64,000 nt of DNA, from assembly GCA_965153455.1 (NCBI GenBank), contig OZ234504.1:7130001-7194000 (forward strand), written 5' to 3'. The stretch's first letter is position 1; the number at the start of each line of letters is the position of its first letter. Both the position numbers and the translations under genes were made by a program. Below are positions 12,701 through 23,748 of this stretch, one piece after another. The notes beneath the pieces are model-generated. The model was not told the origin of the DNA. It saw only the letters and a program-made list of their open reading frames with translations, and ran no database searches. Origin of the DNA: Sphagnum compactum. Taxonomy: Eukaryota > Bryophyta > Sphagnopsida > Sphagnales.

Positions 12701-15035
12701 TCCTTAAAAAGCTAAGTGCATCCCCTATCATAAGTATCCAAAACAAACATTCAATAGTATGCCATGTTTGTTTACATAATCAACAGAGTTGATGTACCTC
12801 TTTAATGACTCATGCCACATTAATCACACCAATGCATGAATAACTCCAACTATATTCACAATTAAGTAGTTACATAACATTCTCACCTACAACTAAAATA
12901 AGATATTGCAAATGACCATTTTAGTCAATAACATTTTCCACTCTTACCTTCATAGTTAGTTTTGGCATGAATCCATAAGCTACTACTAGAATAATGGCTA
13001 GCATTGCAACCCCAAAAAATGGAGGGTAAATCTCCACTAGCAACCACTCCCCATCTTACAATGGCTAAAATTATCTCATAAATAATTAGGAAGGAACCAT
13101 TACAAATTTTCACCACAATGAAATGTCAATAGATGATTTGTTCAAAGACTTAAACAACCTGGTGATAGTTTCCACATACAATGTTCAGGCATAAGCACAC
13201 TAAAGCCCCCCAAAAATTATAGTCACAAGTATAATCTTTCTGTAATTACTTTTTTTGGTAATGTATGGACATCACATCTTGGATTATTTTTGTTTGTTTA
13301 AATATATTTGATTAACTTGAAACTTAATCTAATCAATTATTTTTAAAAATCCAACAAACAATGAAAAGCTTGAATTTATGGAGTATATTTGTGACAAAAT
13401 AATACTTGTCACAAAGTTTGTAAAAATTGCATATATACTTCAAAACTAAGGTTGTGAATGGAATTCTTGAGTGAATTTTTTTATGGTGTATGATATTGAT
13501 ATACATGATTAAATCTAGGACCATTTAAAGATTTAAAGTTTTTGGATGAAATTTTTTTGTTCAAAAAATGCGTGTTTTTTGCATTTTAAACAATAAATGC
13601 ATAATAAGATATATATTTAGGAAAAAACCACCACCTTATGAAAGAGGAGATTTTATAGATGGGCATTACATTATTTTTTCAATTTTCTTTTGTTTGGTAA
13701 TGTTTCATGAATCACAAACATGAGGCCTTATGGTCATTGAAAAACTATAAGTTATATATTATATTTACAGTAATTTATCTAATCCTCTTCATATAACCGT
13801 TGGATTAAGATTAATTTTAACTCAAAATAAACTTTGAGTTCCAAAATGTTGTCATGCAAGTTTTAAAACTTTTGGCTTATGTTTAGCATAGTTAAAAAAT
13901 ACCATCACAATTTTAGTTTATTGCGTATTATAATACTCGTTATACATCACCTTTTTTGGTGAAAAGTGGTTCACCCTTAATGTGATTTCACCTGTTCATA
14001 CATTGCAAACTCTCAATTCCATCATATTACCTAATAAATACATTACTTTCTCTTTGTAATGTATTCATTGAATAATATTGATTGAACTATTCCATTATGT
14101 GGTACCATATTTTCAAGTTTCCATCTATGGTGCACCCTTGTACATATGTGCCATCATCAAAAAGTTTCATAACCCATCAACATTATTTGATATGAGGCCA
14201 TAAACTTGTCTAACAATTTTTGTTGAATCAACATGCACATCACAAAGATAAACATGCATGATTCAAGGAGAATAAACCACCATTATATGTGTGATAAAAA
14301 AGACATGTCCACAAATCCACATAAGCATGACAATTACAATGTACTCACTATGCCCATCAAAAAGGTTCTTTGCCATGAAACAATATCATTTTCTAGTAGC
14401 ATTAACATGTTTCACAATCTTAAAGATGGTGCAAGCTTGAAATGGTAATTGAACAACACATATTATTAAAACTACATCTATTAGTAGTGTTCTGAATTAA
14501 GAACATTACCACAAACCTTATCACCATGAACACCATGGCAAGGTATGAAAGTTTTAATAACAAGTTTTTTTGGTGGCTTAAGTTTATTATTATTACACAT
14601 GTAGATGGAAGCTTGTTCGTGGTTGAAACTGATTATTGAAGCTTTAGGTTTTGGGTGGACAAGGACATTAGGTGAAAAGTAAACAAAGACATATTTGTAA
14701 TTGCTTCAATCCAAATACTTTTCAAAAAGTAAGTATGGGTAGTCTTGTTGGTTTCCATGATCATTCACTTGATGGAAATCTTTTGGGACACCTCTTGAAT
14801 TCCCTTGCAAGTATTATTGTAGTAATTAATCCAATGAATTTGGCAGCAATTTCAAATTTCAAATTTTCATTGGCTTAAATCACTATGGGATTTTAAAGTG
14901 AAAATAGGTTCATTGCACCTTAGTGATTTCACCCTTGTTAAAGTTATTTCACTATAGGGTCATTCAGTAAACACCATGTTTCATTATTAGTTCACATAAT
15001 CCACTATTATAATTTGTTATGGTAAATAGGTTTAT
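6706..15035. other. Long AT-rich intergenic region without a recognised gene
   Basis: Only short, unrecognisable open frames occur. Visible structure includes a two-copy ~42 bp direct repeat at 7166-7250, recurrent TTGCAACTA-like words at 7320-7640, and a 17-base C run at 9466-9482. No transposase or retrotransposon domain was recognised; old, eroded elements are likely but not demonstrable by eye. Confidence 0.5.
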
Positions 15036-16610
15036 TTTTATGTTGTTTTAAATACCTTAAGCTATTTTAAGATATACCCTACGTTATTTTAGGTTGCCTT
15101 AGGTTATTTTAAATTATAATTAAAGTTATTATAGGCTTTCTACTTTTGGTTATTTTGAACTAAATTATTTAATTAACTTTAGGTTATATGTCGGGTTATT
15201 TCAAGGTCATTATAATTTATGTTATTATAGGCTATTTTATTTTAGGTATCATAACTTAAAATAATTCGCCATATAATATATTAACCTAAGGTAAAATAAC
15301 ATATTAACAAAATTGCATATAAAGGTGGATGAACTTAAGGTAAAATAATCTAAAATAACCAATAATAGTTTAGGTGAAATAACCTAGAATAACCAAATTG
15401 ACCTATGGTAGAATAACTGATAATAACTTAAAATAAAATAATTTAAAATAGCCAAGAACAACAAAAAATAAAATAATTTAAAATAACTTAGAATAGTAAA
15501 AAATAACTTATAATAAAATAACCAAAAAAACCAAAATTCACATATGATAAATAACTTAGAATAACAAACAATATCTTATGATAGAATAACCATAAATAAC
15601 TTATGGTAAATAACCTATAATAACCAATAATAGCCTATGATAAAATAACCAATAATTGTTTATGGGAAAATAACCTATAATAGTTAATAATAACCTACAA
15701 TGGAATAACCAAAAATAGTTTATGGTAAATAACCTAAAATAGCTAACAATAGTTTATAATAGAATAACCTAAAAAACTCTAGGTAAAATAACATAAAATA
15801 GTTAATAATTACCTATAATAGAATAATAAAAAATAACCTATGAAAAAATAATCAATAATAATCAATAATAACCTATGATTGAATAGCCAACAATAGTTTA
15901 TGATAAAATAACCAACAATAACCTATGGTAAAATAGTTTATAATAGTCAACAATATTTTACTAATAGCTTACGATAATTTTTTTAAAAATGGCCTATGGT
16001 AAAATAGTTTAAAATAACCAACAATAGCTTATAATAAAATAACCAAAAATAAATAAAAATTAACCTATGGTAAAATAATTTGAAATAACCAACAACAACT
16101 ATGATAGAATAACAAATAATAACCTATGGTAAAATAATTTAAAATAACTAAAAATAACCTATAAAGAAATAGCTAAAAATAACCTATGGTAAAATAATTA
16201 TAAATAACCAACAATAGCCTATGATAGAATGACTAAAAATAATCTATGATTAAATAATCTAGAATAACCAATAATAACCTATGATAAGATAACCAAGAAT
16301 AACATATGGTAAAATTTTTAAAAATAATTTAAAATATCCAAATATAATTAAAAATAACGTATGATAAAATAACCAAAAATAATTTACGATAAAATAATTT
16401 AAAATAGTCAGCAATAGCCTATGATAAAAAATAGCCAAAAGTAAAATAGTTTCAAATAGCCAATAATATAATAACAAAAAATAGTCAATAATAAACTATG
16501 ATGGAATAGCCAAAAATAAAACATGATAAAATAATGTAGAATAATCAACAACAACCTAGGATAGAATAACCTACAATAGTCATGGTAGAATAGATAAGAA
16601 TTGTCAAGAC
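15036..16610. repeat. AT-rich degenerate satellite with an orientation switch
   Basis: About 1.6 kb built from variants of a 22-25 bp motif. From about 15285 rightwards it reads AATAACCTATGGTAAAATAA; from 15036 to about 15270 the complementary sense prevails (TTATTTTAGGTTATTTTA). The junction is therefore an inverted arrangement able to form a long hairpin. Open frames inside it (16259-16671, minus) are by-products of the repeat and not genes. Confidence 0.85.
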
Positions 16611-16834
16611 TTGCATAAGGTAAAAAAAAAATGTGCATAATAACATGTGATGACAAAAAAAAATTATTCATTTAAATAATGATTCCATGGTTAAGGACTT
16701 GTTCCTTAAACATGGAAATAAAAGGAAGGGAAAGGTTTAAACCTTCACACTTGCACCTTAGGTTGGTGGGCTAAATTCTTAGCTTAGGCTAGGTAACCTA
16801 ATGAAGTTTATTAGGTGCTTAGTTTAGTTTCGTA

Positions 16835-16940
16835 ATTAATTATTAATGAATTCATTATTGATGATTTAACTATTAGTGAATTTATTATTAATGATTTAAC
16901 TATTAATGAATTTAATTAATTATTGGTGAATTCATCTATC
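16835..16940. repeat. Short tandem repeat, ATTATTAATGAATT type
   Basis: Three to four imperfect copies of a ~26-33 bp AT-rich unit combining ATTAATGAATT and GATGATTTAACT. It lies between the satellite and the STELLO pseudogene. Confidence 0.6.
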
Positions 16941-17149
16941 CGTAACAATCGGTCCTTGTTAACTAATGGGTTGACCACTTTCATCATGATAAGTTTGTTG
17001 AATTTCATTCAAAATCTAGTGAAACACATAAGTTGGATGCATATTGATGTAGTAATGTTTGAAAGATGCCATGCTTAAAAATGTCATAATGAACATGCTC
17101 AAAATCTATATAAACAATTTTGGAATGTATCAAATGTTTTTACAAACCT

Positions 17150-18135
17150 TCACATGTTAAAATAAAAACATCAATGCAACACATCCTGCATAAAGATTAT
17201 GATGTCAATAGCTTTTGAGGTCAAATATATTGGAAGCAATAGTCCCAAAAAGCTTGTAGAATGGAAAAAGGTATTCAATGCATATTACATGGTGCCATTG
17301 TGCCATGAAGAAAAGCAACATGGGGTGTAAGAGTATCAAATTCAATGTCAATAACAACATCCTTCGTTTTTCGTGTGATGTAAAAGATGGAATCAACATC
17401 AGGTAACCCATTTGCAAGTCCTTGTTATACTATATGGTGGCCTGAGAAGACCTAAATGTATGATACATCAAGGCTTATTTGTTGTGCCATGTTTAATGGA
17501 AGTCCTTGTGGCCAAATTGATTTTTGGCCAAAATGAACAAATAGGTTTACCACATTTTTATTTTCCAGAGTGCAATACTTCAAAAACAAATCATTCTAGC
17601 TATTCGGACCACAAAACTCAATGTTAAAAACATGGCCAAGATCCTCACCCAAAATTGTTGCTTTCTCATCCACATCATAAATTCTTATTGCACCATGTTA
17701 GATTGCAAATAAGTAGCCAACATTTTTTTGTAAGTAAGAATTGAATGCAAGGTACACATTGATTTGGTACCCTAGCTCTAATTGTTGATCAAGGGACAAA
17801 AATAGTGCCCCTTCAACTTTCCAATTTGCTAAAGTCTCAAAGTCACCACAACAAGCAATTTTCACCAATGCTTGAAGTTCATGAGTTGGTGACCCCAATG
17901 CAGCAACAATGATCCATTTTTCTACATTGAATGCAAAGTACCACCCCTTGTCCACTTGAACACTAACATGATTCATGTTCAAATTTAGAAACAAAATCTG
18001 TTTGAATTGGTTGGCAACAAATTCCACACAAAGAATAACATTTGTCCTACCTTTTTTCCTTGCAAGTATGAACATCAATGCACCCAAGAAAATGAATGCA
18101 ACAATCACCACTTCAAGTAGATGTGGCAAATGTCA
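17150..18135 (-). pseudogene. STELLO-like (DUF288) pseudogene, intronless
   Basis: STELLO proteins are Golgi type II membrane proteins that assist cellulose synthase assembly. Read from 18129 on the minus strand, the frame begins with a hydrophobic segment followed by basic residues (FILARKKGR), then WYFAFNVEKWIIVAALGSP, NWKVEGALFLSLDQQ and KNVGYLFAI, all typical of the family. At 17698 a Q codon before HGA has become a stop. The same frame continues through HFGQKSIWP and NGLPDVDSIFYITRK with at least three more stops, then shifts frame and fades near 17150. Segments that are split by introns in functional genes appear to be joined, but I could not align gene structures. The copy is 5'- and 3'-truncated and cannot encode a working protein. 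Confidence 0.85.
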
Positions 18136-18656
18136 TGTTAAGCAGATCTTTTGGTGTCAAATCCTTTGGGTACTACAAGAGCACTCTCTAAACTTTTTTT
18201 CCCTCCCTTCACAATAGCTTAAAATTTTCCAACTACAAATAATCATTATTACAAACATTTGCCACATCTCTTTTGTCATTAGAAACAAGTTTGACCATTG
18301 AAGACAAATGCTCATCATCATGTTGTTATTGCAAGCACATAGGTGTATGTATCAAGCAAAAAAAAAAACAAGAACAAAAATGAAGATAAGATTTTCAATT
18401 TTTCAATTTGGTTCTAACAATTTTCAAATCAAAATCTTTCACCAAATAAACCAATCATAGGTACTTTAAGAAGATGGTAGTAGACAAAACATTGAGGATT
18501 TTTTTTAAAAGCATACAATTACCTTAGTTTGTGAGTGCCAAAACTAGTCATTGTCATGGCAGAGCTTCCATCTGGAGACAACCAACAATCCCCCATTGTT
18601 AGCACACACTACTTAACTTGGAACCCTAAATTGCATTAGCCCCAATCACTTAACAA

Positions 18657-18880
18657 CGATCCTCTTTACATTTATATCAATATGCACCATTCAATTATTT
18701 TATTTGCAATGGATAAATGTCCATGTTAAAATGAAATAACATATTTTCATTCAAATGATGAGTGAAACATGTGATCTTACATTTGTAAAAAAGAATGATA
18801 AGATCATAAAAAATAAGCCTATATGTAGAGGCCAAAGTACCTTGAAGCTACTAAACTCGATAATAGTTTTCAACACAATA
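18657..18880. repeat. Duplicated ~230 bp block, copy 1
   Basis: It starts at CGATCCTCTTTACAT and ends at TTTTCAACACAATA. The block at 18898-19141 repeats it with substitutions and small indels; shared words include GCAATGGATAAATGTCCATG and CCAAAGTACCTTGAA. No coding content is recognised. Confidence 0.9.
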
Positions 18881-18897
18881 CCCCCCCCCCCCGCCTC

Positions 18898-19141
18898 CGA
18901 TCCTCTTTACATCTATATCAATCTGCACCATCCAATTATTTTATTCGCAATGGATAAATGTCCATGTTAAAATTTAAAACATCATTCATTTTCATTCAAA
19001 TGATGAGTGGAACATCTCATCTTACATTTGTTAAAAAATGAATGATAAGATTATTAAAAAAACAGCCTACTATGATATGCTATGTAGGTGCCAAAGTACC
19101 TTGAAAGCTACTATATACTCTATAATAGTTTTCAACACAAT
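18898..19141. repeat. Duplicated ~230 bp block, copy 2
   Basis: Second copy of the 18657-18880 block, separated from it by a C-rich spacer with a 12-base C run (18881-18892). It carries a few small insertions relative to copy 1. It lies about 0.8 kb upstream of the RhoGDI start codon. Confidence 0.9.
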
Positions 19142-19204
19142 ATGCCTGCCTTGGTAGGCATGGCCAACAAATAAATCCAAAATCGTGTTTAGTTTTTAGT
19201 TTAG

Positions 19205-19285
19205 CGTGCTACTTCAAAATTATGGTCAGTTCGCACACTGCGTCGCCTTTTAGGCGGTCTCGGGATCGAATCCGCTCCAAGGCAG
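19205..19285 (+). repeat. tRNA-like / SINE-head-like remnant
   Basis: TGGTCAGTTCG (19223) resembles a Pol III A box and GGATCGAATCC (19263) a B box, about 40 bases apart as in tRNAs. Between them CGCCTTTTAGGCG can fold as an anticodon-type stem-loop with TTT in the anticodon position. The acceptor stem is not convincing, so this is not a functional tRNA; a tRNA-derived SINE head is one reading. Confidence 0.35.
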
Positions 19286-19376
19286 GCACGCAGGCAGGAG
19301 GGAAAGCAGACTTCCTGGAAAGGTTGCGAGTTTGCAAATTCGCAGTGTTTGTCGACCGCGCTTCTTCGCAAATTTC

Positions 19377-19378
<2 letters not shown>

Positions 19379-19409
<31 letters not shown>

Positions 19410-19588
19410 AATCTGCAGATCTCGGGGGCTGATTGTATTTAGCTAACGAATCTCAGAAAAGCCGCAGAATTCGAGGGAGAGAGAAGCGCGGGAGCTAGGT
19501 TTGGTTTGTAGCTTTTGAACTTCCTCCCTTTGTTTGTTGGCATTCAAACGTCCTTGGATTCCGTGTGTGTGTGTGTGTGTGTGTGTGT
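19379..19588 (+). promoter_or_regulatory. RhoGDI upstream region: CT and GT dinucleotide tracts
   Basis: (CT)14 at 19379-19407 and (GT)13 at 19563-19588 lie 400-600 bases upstream of the RhoGDI ATG, in DNA that is clearly more GC-rich than the flanks. CT tracts near plant transcription starts are common. The transcription start is not determinable; the leader seems long and may itself contain an intron. Confidence 0.5.
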
Positions 19589-19981
19589 AAATAGTTGGTT
19601 TCTGGAGGTCCGATCTGAAGGTGATTTTAGACAGCTCCCCAGCTCTCGAGTCCAGCTCAGGGCTTGTTTGTCCCGGAAGAACATAGAGAGACCAGATAGA
19701 TAAAGAGTGGGAAGAGATTGACATAAAGCTTTTCAAGTCTGTAATTGGGTACTAGTGATGAGAGCTTTGTGGTCTCATTGTGGGTCTCTTTGATTCTGCG
19801 GACTCCTTCTGAGTATGACATGATTCACTAGAGATTAGGCGCAGGAGGAGGAGTGCTCCAGCAGCTTCTATAAAGAGTGAGAAGTGGAGAAACCCATTTG
19901 GAGCAGAACTGTTAGAAGAGCCAAACAATCAGTACAGTGATCCATCCCAACAACACGGACTCCGGAGGAATCGAAGGAAAC

Positions 19982-20734
19982 ATGTCGATCCTAGGAACTA
20001 CTGCAATGAACACAAACTGCAGCAATGGACCCAACAACCCAATCGCCGATTGCAGTGACCCGAAAGATGTAGTCTGCTCTGATGACGAAGATCAAGAGGA
20101 CGAAGCAGCAGCAGCAGCAGACGACGAGTTTCTTGAACTCATGGAACTAGGACCCAAGTTACCGCTCAAAGAGCAGCTGGAGAAAGACAAGGAAGATGAA
20201 AGCCTGAGGAGATGGAAAGAGAAGCTCCTAGGATCCGCTTCAAGCTGCCTCCTGGATCATGCTGGAGGAGGAGGAGATCATGGTCTTTTGGAGCCTGAGG
20301 TGAAGGTTCTCAGGTTAGGAATCTGGGCTCAAGGAAGAGAGGAATTGGAGCTTCCACTTCCCCTCGCCGCCGCCACCACCGCCACCACCAACAAGGCCAG
20401 GGGTTACACTTTCTCTCTCAAAGAAGGTTGTCACTACCAGCTCAAATTTGTGTTCACTGTGAGGAACAACATTGTGTCGGGTCTCACTTGTATCAACAAT
20501 GTGTGGAAAGCAGCTGGCGGCGTGAACAGCTTCTTCATGGTCCACCACACACGCTCCATGCTTGGTACCTTTGCACCTCAACAGGAGCCTTATGTTCACA
20601 TCATGCCACCACAGGTCACTCCTTCTGGACTCTTGGCACGAGGTTCTTACACTGCCAGGAAAAGGTTTGTTGATGATGATGGTACAGTCTACCTTGATGT
20701 CAATTACTCCTTTGAAATTCGCAAGGATTGGTGA
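19982..20734 (+). CDS. Rho GDP-dissociation inhibitor (RhoGDI)
   Basis: RhoGDI binds prenylated, GDP-bound ROP/Rho GTPases, removes them from membranes and keeps them cytosolic. The 250-residue frame has an acidic stretch (about residues 34-41), the helical regulatory arm with LKEQLEKDKEDESLRRWK (about 62-79), and an immunoglobulin-like domain (about 105-250). Family signatures include NNIVSGL, MLGTFAPQQEPY, TPSGLLARGSYTAR and the C-terminal FEIRKDW. The ATG at 19982 is chosen because the upstream in-frame extension begins with GTG. A low-complexity alanine/threonine insert (about 129-138) and a GGGGD loop (about 95-99) are lineage-specific. The coding region is uninterrupted, while as I recall flowering-plant homologues contain introns. 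There are no disabling changes, and it is the plant RhoGDI type related to Arabidopsis SCN1. Confidence 0.95.
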   Translation: MSILGTTAMNTNCSNGPNNPIADCSDPKDVVCSDDEDQEDEAAAAADDEFLELMELGPKLPLKEQLEKDKEDESLRRWKEKLLGSASSCLLDHAGGGGDHGLLEPEVKVLRLGIWAQGREELELPLPLAAATTATTNKARGYTFSLKEGCHYQLKFVFTVRNNIVSGLTCINNVWKAAGGVNSFFMVHHTRSMLGTFAPQQEPYVHIMPPQVTPSGLLARGSYTARKRFVDDDGTVYLDVNYSFEIRKDW

Positions 20735-20888
20735 AGTTCTCATCAGCTGTCAGCTCACAGATGATCAGTTCCAGGCTGCAAGCTGTCTATCTAGCCAGTG
20801 CTATATACAGCTCCACATGAAGCTAAAGCATCTAATGCATGATGAGGGTGCAACAAGCTTTTTGCCTCTTGAAGAGCCGACTGGATTT

Positions 20889-21195
20889 CAAGCTATGCTC
20901 CTTGGATTGTGCTTCTTTGTCATTAGAAATGGGTACAAGAGCATTCCAAACTCTAGACTCTCCCTCAAGCTATGCTCCTTCAAGCTGAACTTTGTTTTTG
21001 GAAACAGGTACAAGAGCATTCTAAGCCTCTAGATCTCTCTCAAGCTATGCTCCTGGAAGGCTGAAATTTGTTTTGGAAACGGGTACAAGATCATTTGAAG
21101 CTCTAGACCCTCTCTCATGCCATGATCCTTGAATGCTGAACTTTGTTTTGGAAATGGGTACAAGAGCATTTGAAGCTCTCTCTCTCTCTCTCTCC
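20889..21195 (+). repeat. Four ~75 bp tandem repeats in the RhoGDI 3' flank
   Basis: Units start at 20889, 20966, 21041 and 21116 (periods 77, 75, 75). Each begins CAAGCTATGCTCCT or a variant, contains TTTGTTTTGGAAA and GGGTACAAGAGCATT, and ends in a CTCT run. The last unit runs into a (CT)n tract at 21177-21194. The array starts about 155 bases after the RhoGDI stop, so it probably lies in the 3' UTR. Confidence 0.9.
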
Positions 21196-21345
21196 ATGCA
21201 GATCTGCTCTCAAGTTTGCAGAATTCTTCAATGTGGTTGTTTGTTCTGACTTCAATTTGAAGTCCTCAAGAGAAAGAAGTGCTTTAGCTTCTTCTGAACT
21301 TTTGTTGTTGTGCATTAGCTTTCTGAGCTTTTTTGTTTGTTTGTG

Positions 21346-21758
21346 AGCTTTTTTTCATTCTTCAAGCAGATTCATTCGTTCTCTGGAATTGGCAAAATTG
21401 CATATAACTAGTTTAAACTTTTCCAAAATTGTTTTTTCAACACTTGAGATTTATGTCTGCCAGCTGACAGTTAGAAAAGACTATTACACAAAACACATAA
21501 TATCCAGAAAATTTAAATCAGTTAGAAAAACAGTACAAATTTGACCATTTTCAATGCTAAATTAGAGGACAAAAGATTTGGAATCCAGAGGGCACTACTA
21601 TCAGGGGCCATATATTTTTTGAGATGTGGATCAGACCTTCCTCTTCTTCTTTGTCTCCTTGTTTTTCTGGAGTTTGTATGTATGGTGGTGACTTGCACAC
21701 CCACAATCAGTGTGGGCCAAAATGTGTAAATCAATTTGCAGATCACACATTTGCACAT

Positions 21759-21802
<44 letters not shown>

Positions 21803-23640
21803 GAGTCTTTTGAAACCTCATTCTGACATCCACCCAATGGAGAGAATTACTATATTTGATGGAGTTGTCATGAGCTGTTGCTAGGGTAAAGTCAGGCTGT
21901 CCAGCTGCTTTTGCAGGTTTATCTTGTTTCTCTTGAATTACTTTCTGTGGAAGTTGGTTGGTGGTGATGGCGGGCTTGAACACAGCTTTGGAAGTCTGAG
22001 TACATTAGCAATGGAGAAGAAACAAGAGTCTTATAAGTTCTCTGGTTAGTGAGTAATTTTGAGAGTGGCCTTTTTATTGAGGTTGGTCTTTTGTTGGGTT
22101 GAATCTACTGCCAAGCAACTTTGAGCAAAGTTTCTCACTAGCAAAATTAGAAGTTAGTGTAATTTTTCTTACTCTACTATACTTCTTTTTTTGTATATAC
22201 TACTGCAAAATCTTGTTGGAGCATTGTTTGTCAGAGTTTTTAACATTCTGCTCAACAAAGAAATTGTGTATGTGTTACCTTCAGATATTGAAACATAGAC
22301 TTCTTGTTGCAAAGTGAATGTTCCATGGCCCAACACTGTTGAAGCTAAAAGATCCACACACATAAAACATGCACACAATTGGCACACAGAGTAATAGAGG
22401 CATGGTGTACTGTCATATATTTTTTTTTCCTGGTGTCTTTAATGGACTTGGATTCCTGTGTTGTTTGAAGATGAGTTTGATTTTGTAACCTGAAAGATGA
22501 GACTCTAGAAACACACCTTGAGGTTTATAAATCCCAAGGTACAAAAAAAGTGGGTTCCAACAACAAATAAATCTTACCAAAAAAATTATTGTTCTGCACA
22601 AAATGTACCTCGCAAGTGACATATACAGAATAAGCTCTTGAAATGGGATTCTCAACAACATGCAGTGGGTCAAAAATTGTAGGGGAAAACCAAGAGTGAG
22701 GTGATTCAGACTACCAACCTCAAATGATGCCCTTCTTCTGGGTACTCCTCTTTAGCTGTCTTTGCAGGTTACTGCTATAAGAGGGGCTAAGTGGATAAGG
22801 GCTGCATCTTCTGCCAGCAAACTGAGGAAGCTCGAAAACCAACACCATTGTTGTTATGTTCATTTCAGTGAAATAAAAACTAACATGACAAGCAGTTTTA
22901 CTCTGCCATGACTACACATTGATAAAGAATGTTGTATGATCATATATCCTTATGAGCATTGCTCACAAGGTATCAGACCATCACCTTCATCATGGACGTA
23001 AGTGATGACTACCATGACTGCCCAGACATGAAGAATGAGTGAGGTCACGAGTGTCATTCACAAAAGAATGTGTGATCATAACCTTATGATCAGACCATCA
23101 CCTCTGCCAGGAATAGCTGTGACTAGCTGCCATGACTGCCCATTGACTTGATCATGTAGAATAACTGCCATAATTTATCTTCTTTCCATGCTGAGCTTTC
23201 AAGGAGCCGGAGTGGTGAGGGTTTTGTGGAGTTACTTCTCTCTGTGTGGTTATTGCACCTACTACACATACAGATATAATAGCAATTTCAAGTTGTTTGA
23301 CCACCAAATGAGGAACTCATCAGACACCACATTGTTTGTCAAGTTTAGGACAGGTTGCATCTCAGTGGGTTGCATGCATGAAATTCTCATCTTCACTTTG
23401 TAAGCCTGAAAATGTGGTGAGATTTTTGCAGAAGAGGTTCTTCGGAAAGCTCTTTCACATGGGTGTATGTTTTGGTGATTCAGTTGCAAGAGCTGATTAC
23501 CATGATTTTAAACTATGACAGGAGTTTTTATCTTGTGAGTTTGTTGAAAGGGATCAGATGTGAAACAAGAGAAGAAACAAATGCCAAATCAAGGATGATG
23601 AAAAGAGTTTTTCATCACCACAGAAACACACAAAAGCAAG
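21346..23640. other. Intergenic region between RhoGDI and U2; no gene recognised
   Basis: It holds a (CT)20 microsatellite at 21761-21800 and two imperfect copies of a block containing CAGACCATCACC and CCATGACTGCCCA (about 22975-23030 and 23090-23145). Several short frames exist on both strands without recognisable motifs. Base composition is less AT-rich than in the large deserts, so unrecognised transcribed sequence, for example UTR or intron, is possible. Confidence 0.4.
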
Positions 23641-23687
23641 CAAGAAAAAAACAGACCGGCAGGAAGAAGGGCAAGCAAATCTCTTTT

Positions 23688-23724
23688 ATCCCATATTAAT
23701 GCTCCACACTGAGGAATATATAAA
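23688..23724 (+). promoter_or_regulatory. U2 snRNA promoter: TATA box and weak USE
   Basis: TATATAAA at 23717-23724 lies 25-32 bases before the U2 start, the canonical position in plant snRNA genes. ATCCCATATTA (23688-23698) is only a partial match to the plant upstream sequence element RTCCCACATCG, and its centre-to-centre distance to the TATA box (about 28) is between the typical Pol II and Pol III spacings. Confidence 0.55.
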
Positions 23725-23748
23725 CTTGATCGATCGTCTATAGTTTTC

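Noticed and set aside
16259-16671. Minus-strand frames rich in Tyr, Phe, Leu and Ile
   Set aside because: Translations of the AT-rich satellite.
20315-20743. 142-codon minus-strand frame
   Set aside because: Lies entirely antisense to the RhoGDI coding region; its glycine run is the complement of the alanine/threonine-coding GCC/ACC repeat.
21522-21983. 153-codon minus-strand frame with an Arg-Glu run
   Set aside because: The RERERE stretch is the translated (CT)20 microsatellite; the rest has no recognisable motif.
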